Source: Granulicella sp. L60 | GTDB lineage: Bacteria > Acidobacteriota > Terriglobia > Terriglobales > Acidobacteriaceae | Length of the DNA: 64,000 nucleotides | Assembly (NCBI RefSeq): GCF_009765825.1 | Contig: NZ_LMUR01000018.1 | Location: forward strand, 496,135-560,134 | Reading direction: 5' to 3' | In this document: positions 43,577 through 51,837 of the stretch, piece by piece | Position numbering within the stretch: the stretch's first letter is position 1 | Layout: each line of letters opens with the position of its first letter | Program-made: the position numbers and the translations under genes | Notes under the pieces: generated by a model | Databases searched by the model: none | What the model saw: only the letters and a program-made list of their open reading frames with translations | What the model was told of the DNA's origin: nothing

Positions 43577-44428
43577 CTAGTTGAGAAAGACGCCTAGCTC
43601 ATTGGCGGCGTTGCGGAGATGGGTGAGATAGCGGCTCTGCATCTCGATGACGGAGAGGCGTGGGGCGTTTCCGCTGAGGTTCAGCGTGGCGACGACGCGG
43701 CCCGATGCGGCATAGACAGGGACGGCGAGCGATCGTAACCCGACCTCGTACTCCTGATCGACGAGAGCATAGCCGCTGCGGCGGACGTTTCGCAGGGCGA
43801 GACGAAGCTTTTCGATCGAGGTGATGGTGCGAGTGGTGTGGGGAGTGAGGACGACCTTCGCGAGGTAGTTTTCCAGCTGTTCAGTAGGCAGGTAGGCGAG
43901 TAGGACGCGGCCCATACTGGTGCAGTAGGCAGGGAGACGGCTGCCGATGTGGAGATCGACGGCCATGACGCGGCTGACCTGTGTGCGGGCGATGTAGACG
44001 ATGTCTTCGCCGTCGAGGGTAGCGACGGAGAAGGACTCGCGTAGGGTGGCAGACATCCGTTCAAGGATAGGCTGGGCAGCGGTGGAGAGGGTGTTGGATG
44101 TGGTGTACGTGTGGGAGAGGGTAAGCATGCGTGGGCGGAGAGAGTACCGGGAACCGTCCTCTGCGCCGGCAAAGCCAAGCTTGGTCAGGGTGTAGAGGCA
44201 GCGGCGGACGGCGGCGCGTGACAGGCCAGTCTTGACGCTGAGTTGAGAGATGGTCATCTGCGGGGACTGCTGGGTGAAGGCCTGAATGACGATGAGACCG
44301 CGGGCGAGGGAGGTCATGAAATTCGGATCGCCAGTATAAATGTCGAGCGAGGAGGCGGGAGTGGGCTTGGGTGTGACGGGGGTGAGTGGGGGTGGGGGGG
44401 GGAGGGGTTGGCGGGGAGTGATGCTCAT
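43577..44428 (-). CDS. IclR-family transcriptional regulator
   Basis: A 283-residue regulator with an N-terminal Pro-rich stretch (PLPPPPPLTPVTPKPTP), a winged helix-turn-helix (MTSLARGLIVIQAFTQQSPQ then QLSVKTGLSRAAVRRCLYTL) and a GAF-like effector domain (LHIGSRLPAYCTSMGRVLLA, GYALVDQEYEVGLRSLAVPV). The best resemblance is to PcaR/PobR/KdgR-type IclR proteins. ATG 44428 has AAAGGG upstream; the frame is open to 44548. It converges on eda at the end of the uronate island, so it is the natural candidate regulator of the kdu/kdg genes. I found no convincing KdgR box. Confidence 0.9.
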   Translation of the reverse strand: MSITPRQPLPPPPPLTPVTPKPTPASSLDIYTGDPNFMTSLARGLIVIQAFTQQSPQMTISQLSVKTGLSRAAVRRCLYTLTKLGFAGAEDGSRYSLRPRMLTLSHTYTTSNTLSTAAQPILERMSATLRESFSVATLDGEDIVYIARTQVSRVMAVDLHIGSRLPAYCTSMGRVLLAYLPTEQLENYLAKVVLTPHTTRTITSIEKLRLALRNVRRSGYALVDQEYEVGLRSLAVPVYAASGRVVATLNLSGNAPRLSVIEMQSRYLTHLRNAANELGVFLN

Positions 44429-44616
44429 ACGGGACCCTTTCCGTGGCGTCATCGAAGGAGGATGTTCGATAGACGGACTACAGATACGATAAACGCACAT
44501 ACGGTGTCGCCGCAAGGTTTCGGCTGTCGACGTTGGTTCGGACGGCATGTGGCTCGGTTGCGGAGGGTGCCTTGAGGTGCTTGGCGGGGTTTATTCGATT
44601 CTGGGCGAGGAGTTTG

Positions 44617-45315
44617 TCAAGCTTGGCGGGCCCGGTCCAGGGCGTGGAGGACGTCGGCTGGCTCGGGGCGGACGCGGAAGTCTGCGTGGGCTTCGGCGAA
44701 GAGGATGGTGTTGGTGCCGTCGATGACGAAGACGGCGGGGAGGGGGAGGCGCCAGCTTGCTTCGGTGGCGTTGTGGTAGCTGAGGCCTGCGTTGTTGAAG
44801 GGGATGTTGATGAGGATGGACTGGTAGTAGCGGCGGAGCTCTTCAGGAATGGTGTGAGCGATGCCGAACATTTCGGCGACGGCGGCGGCGGGATCCGACA
44901 AGAGTGGGTAGGGAAGCCTGTGCTGCTCGAGAGTGAAGTTGTTCTGGCGGGTGGTCTGGGGGGCGATGGCGACGAAGAGGGCGCCGCGTCTGCGGAGGTC
45001 GGCGTGGAGATCGCGCCAGGCTTCGAGCTCGGTGACGCAGTAGGGGTCCCAGCGGCCGCGGAAGAAGCTGACGACGAGTGTGCCCAGGGCGAGGAGATCG
45101 GCGGAGCTAACGGGCTTGTGGGTCAGGGCGTCTTCGAGGGTGAAGGACGGAGCTTGCGCGCCAACCTTTAGAGTCCGGTGTTCGATGCCGGTGTTGAAGA
45201 GATCTTCGGTCGCTTTTTCGGAGACGGCGAGACGCTCGGGCTGGACGAGGGCGCGGGTGTTCTGGGTGATGCGGTCGAGCTGGTCCTGGAGTGGTTCTTT
45301 CGCTGCGGCAGACAT
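44617..45315 (-). CDS. Peroxiredoxin-like (AhpC/TSA) protein with altered CxxC
   Basis: A 232-residue thioredoxin-fold protein. LKVGAQAPSFTLEDALTHK is the usual AhpC/TSA start, VVSFFRGRWDPYCVTELEAW the active-site loop, and FVIDGTNTILFAEAHADFRV the later core strands. Relatives normally read FYRGxWCPYCxxEL. Here the first Cys is Asp90 (codon GAC), while Cys93, which aligns with the peroxidatic Cys of PrxQ-type enzymes, is kept. A CxxC disulfide is therefore impossible and any activity must be one-Cys or rely on an external thiol. It is probably monocistronic; GGGAGG precedes the ATG. Confidence 0.85.
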   Translation of the reverse strand: MSAAAKEPLQDQLDRITQNTRALVQPERLAVSEKATEDLFNTGIEHRTLKVGAQAPSFTLEDALTHKPVSSADLLALGTLVVSFFRGRWDPYCVTELEAWRDLHADLRRRGALFVAIAPQTTRQNNFTLEQHRLPYPLLSDPAAAVAEMFGIAHTIPEELRRYYQSILINIPFNNAGLSYHNATEASWRLPLPAVFVIDGTNTILFAEAHADFRVRPEPADVLHALDRARQA

Positions 45316-45332
45316 GTCCCCCCTCCCCCCTA

Positions 45333-45427
45333 AAGTGTGTCAAAGTCTTCGAAGTAGAGACTTTAGCTTTGGACTTCGGCTAAAAAACTGCTGGGTTAAA
45401 CGTTGCAGTCCGGCTTACGCCGGACTG
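45333..45427. repeat. Intergenic repeat with hairpins
   Basis: The stretch TCTTCGAAGTAGAGACTTTA continues into GCTTTGGACTTCG (to about 45379). It resembles 51183-51223, sharing TTTAGCTTTGGACTT. Immediately after, CAGTCCGGC (45406-45414) pairs with GCCGGACTG (45419-45427) around TTAC, a REP-like hairpin without a T-run. Confidence 0.55.
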
Positions 45428-45530
45428 TTGTGGCTGATTCAATTATATCGGACGTGTCAAGGTTTTGACCCCGTCCGATCAGGGCAAGCTGTGGGTGAAG
45501 CCAAGGTTCTTGGGGCTTACTTTTCGCTCG

Positions 45531-46460
45531 CTACATGGAGGCGGCCGTTTGCATGGCTGGATCGTGGCACTGGATCGCAGGGCCGGTGAGTTTTTTGGAG
45601 GCTACAGTTTTGTTGTGGGTCGCGTTGCTGGCTATCGAGGCGCTCTTCATCTCTTTGAGGAGCGTGACGAGGCGAGTGAAGGCTTGTTCGCGTGCGGTCT
45701 TGTTGCCGGGGACGTTGTTGGTTGGGTCTTCGCCGGCGCGCATGAAGCCGTGGCCTGCGTTGTCGTAGGTGACGGGCTCATATTTTTTGCCGGCGGCCTT
45801 CATGGCAGCGATGGTGGCGGGCACGGTGGCGCCGATGCGGGCGTCGTTGCCGGCGTAGAAACCGAAGACGGGGGCGGTGATGTTGGTGACGTCGGATGGG
45901 CCGGGGCCGTAGAAGACGAAGGCGGCCGAGAGGTCGTGGCGGTGGGTCGCGAAGGCGAAGGACTTTCCGCCGCCCCAGCAGAAGCCTGCAACGGCGATCT
46001 TTCCATTGGAGGAGGGGATGGTCTTGGCGTAGTCGGCGGCGGCGTCGAGGTCTGCGGTGACGACGGCGGGATCGAGGGCGGAGACGGCTTTGACGGTTGC
46101 GTCCTGATCGGGGAAGGCGCTGGAGCCGCCGCCGTTGGGGCCGAAGCCGGTGAGGAGGTCGGGGGCGATGACGATGAAGCCTTGTGCGGCGAGTTCGTCG
46201 GCCATCTCTTTAGCCCAGTCGCTGAGGCCGAAGATCTCGTGGATGAGGACGACGACGGGGGCTTTGGTTTTGACTTCGGGATAGACGACGAAGGCCTGGA
46301 CGGTGCGGTCGCCGTGCTTGAGGGGAACGTACTCGTGGTGGCGAGGGGAGGCGTCGAGGCGGGCTTTGGCCCAGTCCTGCGCGTGCAGTGAGAGGGTGGC
46401 GAAGGGCAGGAGCAGGGCTGCAGCGAAGAGCTTGAGAGCTCGGGGAGTGGTGATCGTCAT
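45531..46460 (-). CDS. Exported dienelactone hydrolase-family protein
   Basis: An alpha/beta hydrolase of 309 residues with a signal peptide (LKLFAAALLLPFATLSLHA). The dienelactone hydrolase triad is present: AVAGFCWGGGKSFAFA (Cys nucleophile), FGFYAGNDARIGATV (Asp) and YDNAGHGFMRAGED (His). VVLIHEIFGLSDWAKEMADE holds the Glu that activates the Cys. The C-terminal 35 residues (KSASIASNATHNKTVASKKL) are an extra, low-complexity tail. Exported homologues in soil bacteria are common and their substrates are mostly unknown. It is not linked to an aromatic pathway here. Confidence 0.88.
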   Translation of the reverse strand: MTITTPRALKLFAAALLLPFATLSLHAQDWAKARLDASPRHHEYVPLKHGDRTVQAFVVYPEVKTKAPVVVLIHEIFGLSDWAKEMADELAAQGFIVIAPDLLTGFGPNGGGSSAFPDQDATVKAVSALDPAVVTADLDAAADYAKTIPSSNGKIAVAGFCWGGGKSFAFATHRHDLSAAFVFYGPGPSDVTNITAPVFGFYAGNDARIGATVPATIAAMKAAGKKYEPVTYDNAGHGFMRAGEDPTNNVPGNKTAREQAFTRLVTLLKEMKSASIASNATHNKTVASKKLTGPAIQCHDPAMQTAASM

Positions 46461-46549
46461 GCGGTGAGTTTAGTTGGATGAGGGAAGATGCTGCAAGCAT
46501 GCGCGATGGTATTGATGGTGGATCGATGCGGAGAGAGCGGGTGAGATGT

Positions 46550-46579
46550 TTGGAACGCGTCGGCGCGGAATTTTATACT
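46550..46579 (+). promoter_or_regulatory. Sigma-70-type promoter predicting a leaderless GNAT mRNA
   Basis: TTGGAA (46550-46555), an 18-base spacer and TATACT (46574-46579). The expected start of transcription, about 7 bases further, coincides with the A of ATG 46586. Confidence 0.5.
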
Positions 46580-46585
46580 TGGCTT

Positions 46586-47137
46586 ATGGCAGGCTTTCAG
46601 TTGCGAGTAGCGACGGGTGAGGATGTGGCTGGGATTCGTGCGCTCATTCGGGCGTCGGTGCTTGAGTTGCAGGCGGGAGACTATTCGGCGGCGCAGAGGG
46701 AGGGAGCGCTGGCTACTGTGTTTACGGTGGATAGTCAGTTGATTGCGGATGGGACCTACTTTGTGGCGGTGGCTGAGGGTGGAGAACTGGCGGGATGTGG
46801 CGGGTGGAGCTATCGGAAGACGCTTTATGGTGGGGACCACCAAGTGGAGAAGATTGCGCCGGAGAGGCTGGACCCGAAGGTGGATGCGGCGAAGGTGAGG
46901 GCGATCTTTGTGCATCCGCAGTTTGCGCGGCAGGGCCTGGGGAGCTTGATTCTGGAGGCTGCGGAGAGTGCCGCGGTGGAGCAGGGATTTACGCGATTTG
47001 AGATGGGGAGTACGTTGACCGGGGTGGCGCTATATATGTTGAAGGGATATCGGGAGGTGGCGCGGATTGAGGTGCCGGTGGGCGGTGGAGAGACGATAGG
47101 GGTGGTGAGGATGGTGAAGGAACACCATCCTCGATGA
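46586..47137 (+). CDS. GNAT-family N-acetyltransferase
   Basis: A 183-residue acetyl-CoA-dependent acyltransferase. FQLRVATGEDVAGIRALIRA is the N-terminal strand-helix, VRAIFVHPQFARQGLGSLIL is motif A with the Q-G-L-G pyrophosphate loop, and FEMGSTLTGVALYMLKGYRE is motif B (acetyl-CoA exit, YxxxGY). ATG 46586 was chosen since the longer frame (to 46478) adds a non-homologous basic stretch, and a good promoter ends just before this ATG. No ribosome-binding site is visible, in line with a leaderless message. The acceptor is unknown. It is convergent with the fucosidase gene, 10 bases away. Confidence 0.85.
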   Translation: MAGFQLRVATGEDVAGIRALIRASVLELQAGDYSAAQREGALATVFTVDSQLIADGTYFVAVAEGGELAGCGGWSYRKTLYGGDHQVEKIAPERLDPKVDAAKVRAIFVHPQFARQGLGSLILEAAESAAVEQGFTRFEMGSTLTGVALYMLKGYREVARIEVPVGGGETIGVVRMVKEHHPR

Positions 47138-47147
47138 GTTTTTGCGG

Positions 47148-48716
47148 CTAGGTGGTGGTGAGTTTGAGGGTGATGCCGATGTCGGCGGTGGGTGGGCGGT
47201 TACTGGGGAGGGTGACGTTGAGGGCGGTGGCGTCCTGGGTGAATTTGAGTGGCTCGTTGTGGCCGAGCATCATGACGCTGGTGATCTTAGCGGGATTTTG
47301 TGGGCTGGTGGTGCCGAGGGATGGGATGACGGCGGCGCCTTCGGGCCAGCCCTGGACGAAGGCGTAGATCACGGGGCCTTTGGTGGTGAAGCGAATGTCC
47401 GAAGAGTTGAGGTCGGGCTTCTTGCCTTCGTTGGGATCGAACTCTTTGCCGTTGTGAGCGATGACGACCTTGGTGGAGGGGCCTTCGCCGAAGATCTTCC
47501 AAGGGCGGGTGGCGTAGATGCCTTCGCTGTTGACGGCCATCCAGGCGGTGATGCCGGCGAGGATCTCGCGCTCCGCGAAGTCGAGTTCGCCGCTGTTGGG
47601 CAGTGGGAAGTTCAAGAGCAGGTTGCCGTTTTTGCTTACGATATCGACGAGAAGGTCGATGACTTTTTTTGGTGATTTGTAGGCGACGCCGCGTTTGTAG
47701 TGCCAGTCGCCGATGCAGGTGTCTGTCTGCCACGGAGTGGGGGAGATGGCGTCGAGGACGCCGCGTTCGCGGTCGAGGGCGCAGGTGCCGATGGTGCACT
47801 GGTCGGCTTGCTTGCTGAAGTAGACGGCTTCGACTTTGTCGTTGTGGTGGGCGGCGCTTACGTTATATAGCTCGGCGACGGTGGAGTAGCCGTACTGGTC
47901 GAAGGGGATGCCGCCGTCGGTGTAGAGGAGGTCGGGCTGGTAGTTGTCGATGAGGTCTTTGATGCGACGGAAGTACTCCTGCTTCCATCGGTCGGGGGCG
48001 ACGCGGCCCATGTCTTTGGCGGTGCTTGCGAAGTTCGCGGGTTGGCCGGTGTAGTCGTGGTAGAGGTCGGCGAAGGCGGGGTTGGTGCCGTCGTAGGGAA
48101 CGCCGGCGAGTGGGCCGGTGGTATCGCTGAGGTGTGAGGGCGCGAACCAGTCGTAGGAGTTGGAGAGGTGTTCGCTGACGCCGAAGCGGAGGCCACGTTT
48201 GCGGGCGGCGGTGGCCCAGGTGCCGACGATGTCGCGGTGCGGGCCGGAGGCGACGGCGTTCCAGCGGGGCTGGTACTTGGAGTTCCACATGTCGAAGTTG
48301 TCGTGGTGGACGCCCATGGAGAAGAAGTACTTTGCGCCGGCTTTGGCGTAGAGATCCATGAGGTGCTCTGGATCCCAGGCTGCGGCTTTGAACTGGGGCA
48401 CGAGATCTTTGTAGCCGACTTTGGAGGGATGGCCGTAGGTTTCGACGTGGTAGTTGTACTGGGCGGTGCCCTGGACGTACATGTTGCGCGCGTACCAGTC
48501 GCCGTACTCGATGCTGGACTGCGGACCCCAGTGAGCCCAGATGCCGAACTTGGCGTCGGCAAACCAGGCGGGGAAGCGATAGGCCTGGAGCGAGGCGGGC
48601 GTGCCGGTGAAGGGGCCAGATGTGATTGGGAGCGGAGTCTGCTGGGAGTACGCTGACCTGAGCGCGGGGGCTGCGGATGCGAGGAGGGCGATGGCCTGGC
48701 GTCGAGTGATTTTCAT
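47148..48716 (-). CDS. GH29 alpha-L-fucosidase, exported
   Basis: A retaining alpha-L-fucosidase of 522 residues. MKITRRQAIALLASAAPALR is a Tat-like signal, so export of the folded enzyme is likely. WFADAKFGIWAHWGPQSSIE, KYFFSMGVHHDNFDMWNSKY and LRFGVSEHLSNSYDW are GH29 segments. PDLLYTDGGIPFDQYG carries the Asp nucleophile. KNGNLLLNFPLPNSGELDFA marks the barrel end, and a C-terminal beta domain follows. ATG 48716 begins the signal. With GH92 and GH20 enzymes it points to breakdown of fucosylated glycans. It is divergent from the DUF853 gene. Confidence 0.92.
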   Translation of the reverse strand: MKITRRQAIALLASAAPALRSAYSQQTPLPITSGPFTGTPASLQAYRFPAWFADAKFGIWAHWGPQSSIEYGDWYARNMYVQGTAQYNYHVETYGHPSKVGYKDLVPQFKAAAWDPEHLMDLYAKAGAKYFFSMGVHHDNFDMWNSKYQPRWNAVASGPHRDIVGTWATAARKRGLRFGVSEHLSNSYDWFAPSHLSDTTGPLAGVPYDGTNPAFADLYHDYTGQPANFASTAKDMGRVAPDRWKQEYFRRIKDLIDNYQPDLLYTDGGIPFDQYGYSTVAELYNVSAAHHNDKVEAVYFSKQADQCTIGTCALDRERGVLDAISPTPWQTDTCIGDWHYKRGVAYKSPKKVIDLLVDIVSKNGNLLLNFPLPNSGELDFAEREILAGITAWMAVNSEGIYATRPWKIFGEGPSTKVVIAHNGKEFDPNEGKKPDLNSSDIRFTTKGPVIYAFVQGWPEGAAVIPSLGTTSPQNPAKITSVMMLGHNEPLKFTQDATALNVTLPSNRPPTADIGITLKLTTT

Positions 48717-48841
48717 GGTTGAGATGCGTTCTCCACAGGAGATAGTGATCGAAGCCAATGTAGTGGGTGAAGGGGTGAGATGCAAGTTGCAAAGATTTGA
48801 TGGACGTTGTGCGTGTAGTCTTCTGAGAACGGAGGGCGGGA

Positions 48842-50359
48842 ATGATGGTTGAGATGCCGATGATCGCGAAGGGTGCGGATGAGCTGTATTTGCTGGCGGG
48901 CATGACGAATCGGCATGGGCTGGTGGCAGGCGCGACAGGCACAGGGAAGACGGTTACGCTGCAGGTGATGGCGGAGGCGCTGAGCTCGATCGGCGTGCCG
49001 GTGTTTGCGGCCGATGTGAAGGGAGATCTTTCGGGGATCTCGCAGGCGGGGAAGAGTTCGCCGAAGCTCGATGCGCGGGTGAAGGCGCTGGGGCTGGGGG
49101 AGTGGAGTTTTGCAGCGTGTCCGGTGGTGTTCTGGGATGTGTTTGGAAAGCAGGGCCATCCGGTGCGGGCGACGATAAGCGAGATGGGTCCGCTGTTGCT
49201 GAGCAGGATTTTGAACTTGAACGATACGCAGTCGGGCGTGCTGACGCTGGTGTTCAAGATCGCCGATGACAACGGGCTGCTGCTGTTGGATATGAAAGAT
49301 ATGCAGGCGATGCTGCAGCATGTGGGCGCGAATGCGAAGGAGTATCAGACGCAGTACGGAAATATCTCGGCTGCGAGTATAGGAGCGATTCAACGTGGGT
49401 TGGTGGCGCTGGAGCAGCAGGGTGGGGATCTGTTTTTTGGCGAGCCGGCGCTGAATATTGAAGACCTGCTTCAGGTGGATGCGAAGGGGCAGGGAGTGGT
49501 GAATATTCTGGCGGCGGACCAGCTGCTGCAGTCGCCGCAGTTGTATGCGACGTTTCTGCTTTGGCTGATGAGCGAGTTGTTTGAGAAGCTGCCGGAGGTG
49601 GGCGATCTCGAGAAGCCGAAGCTGGTGTTCTTTTTTGATGAGGCTCATCTTTTGTTCAAGGATCTTCCTTCGGTGTTGCAGAACAGGATTGAGCAGGTGG
49701 TGAGGTTGATACGGTCGAAGGGGGTGGGGGCGTTCTTTGTCACGCAGAATCCGATCGATGTGCCGGATACGGTGCTGAGTCAGTTGGGAAATCGGGTGCA
49801 ACATGCTCTGCGAGCGTTTTCGCCGCGCGACCAGAAGGCGGTGAAGGCGGCGGCGCAGACGTTCCGGGCGAATCCGAAGGTGAATGTGGAGGCGGTAATT
49901 ACGGAGGTGGGTGTGGGAGAGGCGCTGGTGTCGTTTCTGGATGAGAAGGGGATTCCGGGGATGGTGGAGAGGGCGATGATCTGTCCGCCGCATAGTCAGA
50001 TTGGACCGATTACGCCGGAGCAGAGGACGGAGATTATCAAAGGCTCGGTGGTAGCGGGGGTGTATGAGACGGTGGTGGATCGTGAGTCGGCTTATGAACG
50101 GCTGAAGGGGAAGGTAGCGGCTTCGGATGCGGCACCGGATGCTGGAGGCGCGACTGTGGGTGCGGGATCAGGTTGGCTGGGTGGGCTGGAGGCGGCGGGG
50201 ACTGCGCTTGGTGGAGTGCTGGGGCAGGGGAGTTCGCGGCGTGGAGATACGGTGGTGCAGGCGATGGTGAAGAGCGCGGCGCGGACGATGGGAAGTACGG
50301 TGGGGCGGCAGTTGATTCGGGGAGTGTTGGGATCTTTGCTGGGTGGATCGAAGAGGTAG
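48842..50359 (+). CDS. HerA-like ATPase of the DUF853 (YjgR) family
   Basis: A 505-residue P-loop protein. [20 protein letters not shown] is the Walker A region, [14 protein letters not shown] a family signature, and [18 protein letters not shown]alker [21 protein letters not shown] and [20 protein letters not shown] are conserved in YjgR. The C terminus is Gly/Ala-rich ([20 protein letters not shown]) and ends basic. Distant HerA/FtsK relatives pump DNA, but YjgR itself has no settled role. It stands alone between the fucosidase gene and the convergent Fur-family gene. Confidence 0.92.
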   Translation: MMVEMPMIAKGADELYLLAGMTNRHGLVAGATGTGKTVTLQVMAEALSSIGVPVFAADVKGDLSGISQAGKSSPKLDARVKALGLGEWSFAACPVVFWDVFGKQGHPVRATISEMGPLLLSRILNLNDTQSGVLTLVFKIADDNGLLLLDMKDMQAMLQHVGANAKEYQTQYGNISAASIGAIQRGLVALEQQGGDLFFGEPALNIEDLLQVDAKGQGVVNILAADQLLQSPQLYATFLLWLMSELFEKLPEVGDLEKPKLVFFFDEAHLLFKDLPSVLQNRIEQVVRLIRSKGVGAFFVTQNPIDVPDTVLSQLGNRVQHALRAFSPRDQKAVKAAAQTFRANPKVNVEAVITEVGVGEALVSFLDEKGIPGMVERAMICPPHSQIGPITPEQRTEIIKGSVVAGVYETVVDRESAYERLKGKVAASDAAPDAGGATVGAGSGWLGGLEAAGTALGGVLGQGSSRRGDTVVQAMVKSAARTMGSTVGRQLIRGVLGSLLGGSKR

Positions 50360-50380
50360 CTCCTCCTGCGCGGTTCGGAG

Positions 50381-50767
50381 TTACTTCGCGCAGGAGGAGC
50401 AGGTGCCGTAGACGAAGAACTCGTGGCTGGTGTACTTGAAGCCTCGGGGAAGCTTGGGCTTGGCCTGAATCTCGCAGCCTTCGAGCTCGTGGACGGTGCC
50501 ACAGCTATTGCACTGGAAGTGATGGTGATGGGCTTTGCCGGAGATCTCGTAGCGGGTGGAGTTGCCGGGGACGTCGACTGGGGTGAGCCACTTGTCCTCG
50601 ACGAGGCTGCCGATGTTGCGGTATACGGTGGCGATGCTGAGCGCGTCGACCTCTTTCTGGGCGAGGGTGAGGGCTTCGTCTGGAGACAGGGGCCGATTAG
50701 CTTCGAGGAAGGCGGCGCGAATGGCGTCCTTCTGCCGGGTGTTGCGGGTCTGGATAGAAGTGGTCAT
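50381..50767 (-). CDS. Fur-family metalloregulator, candidate Zur or PerR
   Basis: A 128-residue regulator. The winged helix includes TRQKDAIRAAFLEANRPLSP and ALSIATVYRNIGSLVEDKWL. The dimerisation domain holds the metal site in KAHHHHFQCNSCGTVHELEG and a second Cys pair in FFVYGTCSSCAK, giving the structural zinc tetrad. ATG 50767 starts the normal length; the frame extends to 50812. Sequence does not separate Zur, Fur and PerR. The nearby COG0523/L28/L33 operon, a typical Zur target in other bacteria, makes Zur the leading guess. It is convergent with the DUF853 gene. Confidence 0.87.
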   Translation of the reverse strand: MTTSIQTRNTRQKDAIRAAFLEANRPLSPDEALTLAQKEVDALSIATVYRNIGSLVEDKWLTPVDVPGNSTRYEISGKAHHHHFQCNSCGTVHELEGCEIQAKPKLPRGFKYTSHEFFVYGTCSSCAK

Positions 50768-50880
50768 GGACAGGCCTATCGTAGCGTATTGCGAGAGGAC
50801 TCTCAAATGCAATCTGGGCTCAGTCGCGTTGCTGGGCTGAGCAGGCCCACTCTTCGAGGCGAGGAGTGGGCCATTGGCAG

Positions 50881-51024
50881 CTAGATGACCTTCATTAGAA
50901 GCAGGATGAGGACGATAAGAAGAATAAGGCTGATGCCGCCGCCGCCGTAGTAGCCCATACCAGGTCCCATACGATAGCCGCCAAAGCCGAACACCAGAAT
51001 CAGGATGAGCAAAAGGATAAGCAT
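50881..51024 (-). CDS. Small hydrophobic protein (DUF3309-like)
   Basis: A 47-residue frame with two hydrophobic helices, MLILLLILILVFGFGG and ISLILLIVLILLLMKVI, joined by a Gly/Tyr loop YRMGPGMGYYGGGG. This layout (short helix, Gly-Tyr-Pro loop, Leu/Ile helix) matches the DUF3309 small membrane proteins. It is too short for usual gene calls. AGAAAGATAA precedes the ATG, a modest ribosome-binding site (GAAAG). Function unknown. It is just upstream of the Fur-family gene in the same direction. Confidence 0.75.
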   Translation of the reverse strand: MLILLLILILVFGFGGYRMGPGMGYYGGGGISLILLIVLILLLMKVI

Positions 51025-51328
51025 TTATCTTTCTCCGTTCGGCGAAATTTCGCCAGATGGAGGTGTGATGCAGATTTTCATCTCAGCGTCATGAAACAAA
51101 TCGGGTTGCACTTTTCGTAGCGCCGTAAGTGCGGTCGTTGACGCTGAAGAAAGGTGGTATCCCCCATCTCCTCTATTTGGGCTAAAGTATTCGAAAGAAA
51201 ATGTTTAGCTTTGGACTTTCGAGGTTCATCTCTGAACGTGCTGCGGTGCCTGCAGGGGACTTAATTTTTGTGGTTCTGTGTCAAGTTTTTCCCCTTTTTG
51301 AATATTAGTTTCACGATCAGCTTCCGCT
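51025..51328. repeat. Gap with second copy of the TTTAGCTTTGGACTT repeat (51183-51223)
   Basis: TAAAGTATTCGAAAGAAAAT followed by GTTTAGCTTTGGACTTTCG resembles 45333-45380. The rest of this 304-base gap shows no gene; a pyrimidine-rich run near 51285 (TTTTTCCCCTTTTT) is noted. Confidence 0.5.
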
Positions 51329-51529
51329 TCAGTGGGTGCGACAGATGGGACAGCGCATGAGGTGGTCAGTTGCGTACCGGGTTGCGTACTGGACGGCCTC
51401 GGCGGTATCCATCTCGAGGGCGATTTCGTAGGATGACTTGGTTTGGGCGGGGAGCTCACACTGGAGGCGCATCGCTTCCGCGAGGTTGTTCAGGAGCCGC
51501 GCACCCTCCGGACAGGAGAGGATTGACAT
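51329..51529 (-). CDS. Small Cys-containing hypothetical protein
   Basis: A 66-residue soluble protein starting MSILSCPEGARLLNNLAEAM and ending DHLMRCPICRTH, with Cys near the N terminus and a C-terminal CPIC pair. AAGGAGG lies 6 bases before ATG 51529, an excellent ribosome-binding site that decides the start over the longer frame (51607). The Cys-x-x-Cys-x-x-His end could bind zinc or be redox active. No family recognised. Confidence 0.6.
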   Translation of the reverse strand: MSILSCPEGARLLNNLAEAMRLQCELPAQTKSSYEIALEMDTAEAVQYATRYATDHLMRCPICRTH

Positions 51530-51765
51530 ATCGTGCCTCCTTCGTCGAAAGAGACTTGAGACTGTTACGCAGGAGCTGGAGAGATGGATTTTGTGAAAAT
51601 GATTCAAGTGAAGGAGGCTCGCGGTTTAGGTCGTGAGTCAGGTAGCCGGATAGGTGGAATCTGCGACTTGAATGTGTATTGATGTCCTGACCGGGACCCC
51701 TGATGCATGGGCCAGCCGGGCTCGGGTATTGTGTGTGCCGGGGATAATTTTGTGCCGACTGACTA

Positions 51766-51837
51766 ATGAGAGTTGAATATCATTTAGTTATTGATTTCAA
51801 TTTCGCATTAGTGTTAGATAGTGCGAGAGGGATTTCC
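51766..51837 (+). promoter_or_regulatory. AT-rich promoter region of the COG0523 operon, candidate Zur site
   Basis: In contrast to its GC-rich surroundings this stretch is AT-rich and holds imperfect inverted repeats: TTGAA (51773-51777) with TTCAA (51796-51800), and CGCA..TA (51804) with TA.TGCG (ending 51825). Fur/Zur boxes are AT-rich palindromes of this general kind, but no exact consensus match is seen. The rest of the gap 51530-51765 shows nothing. Confidence 0.35.
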
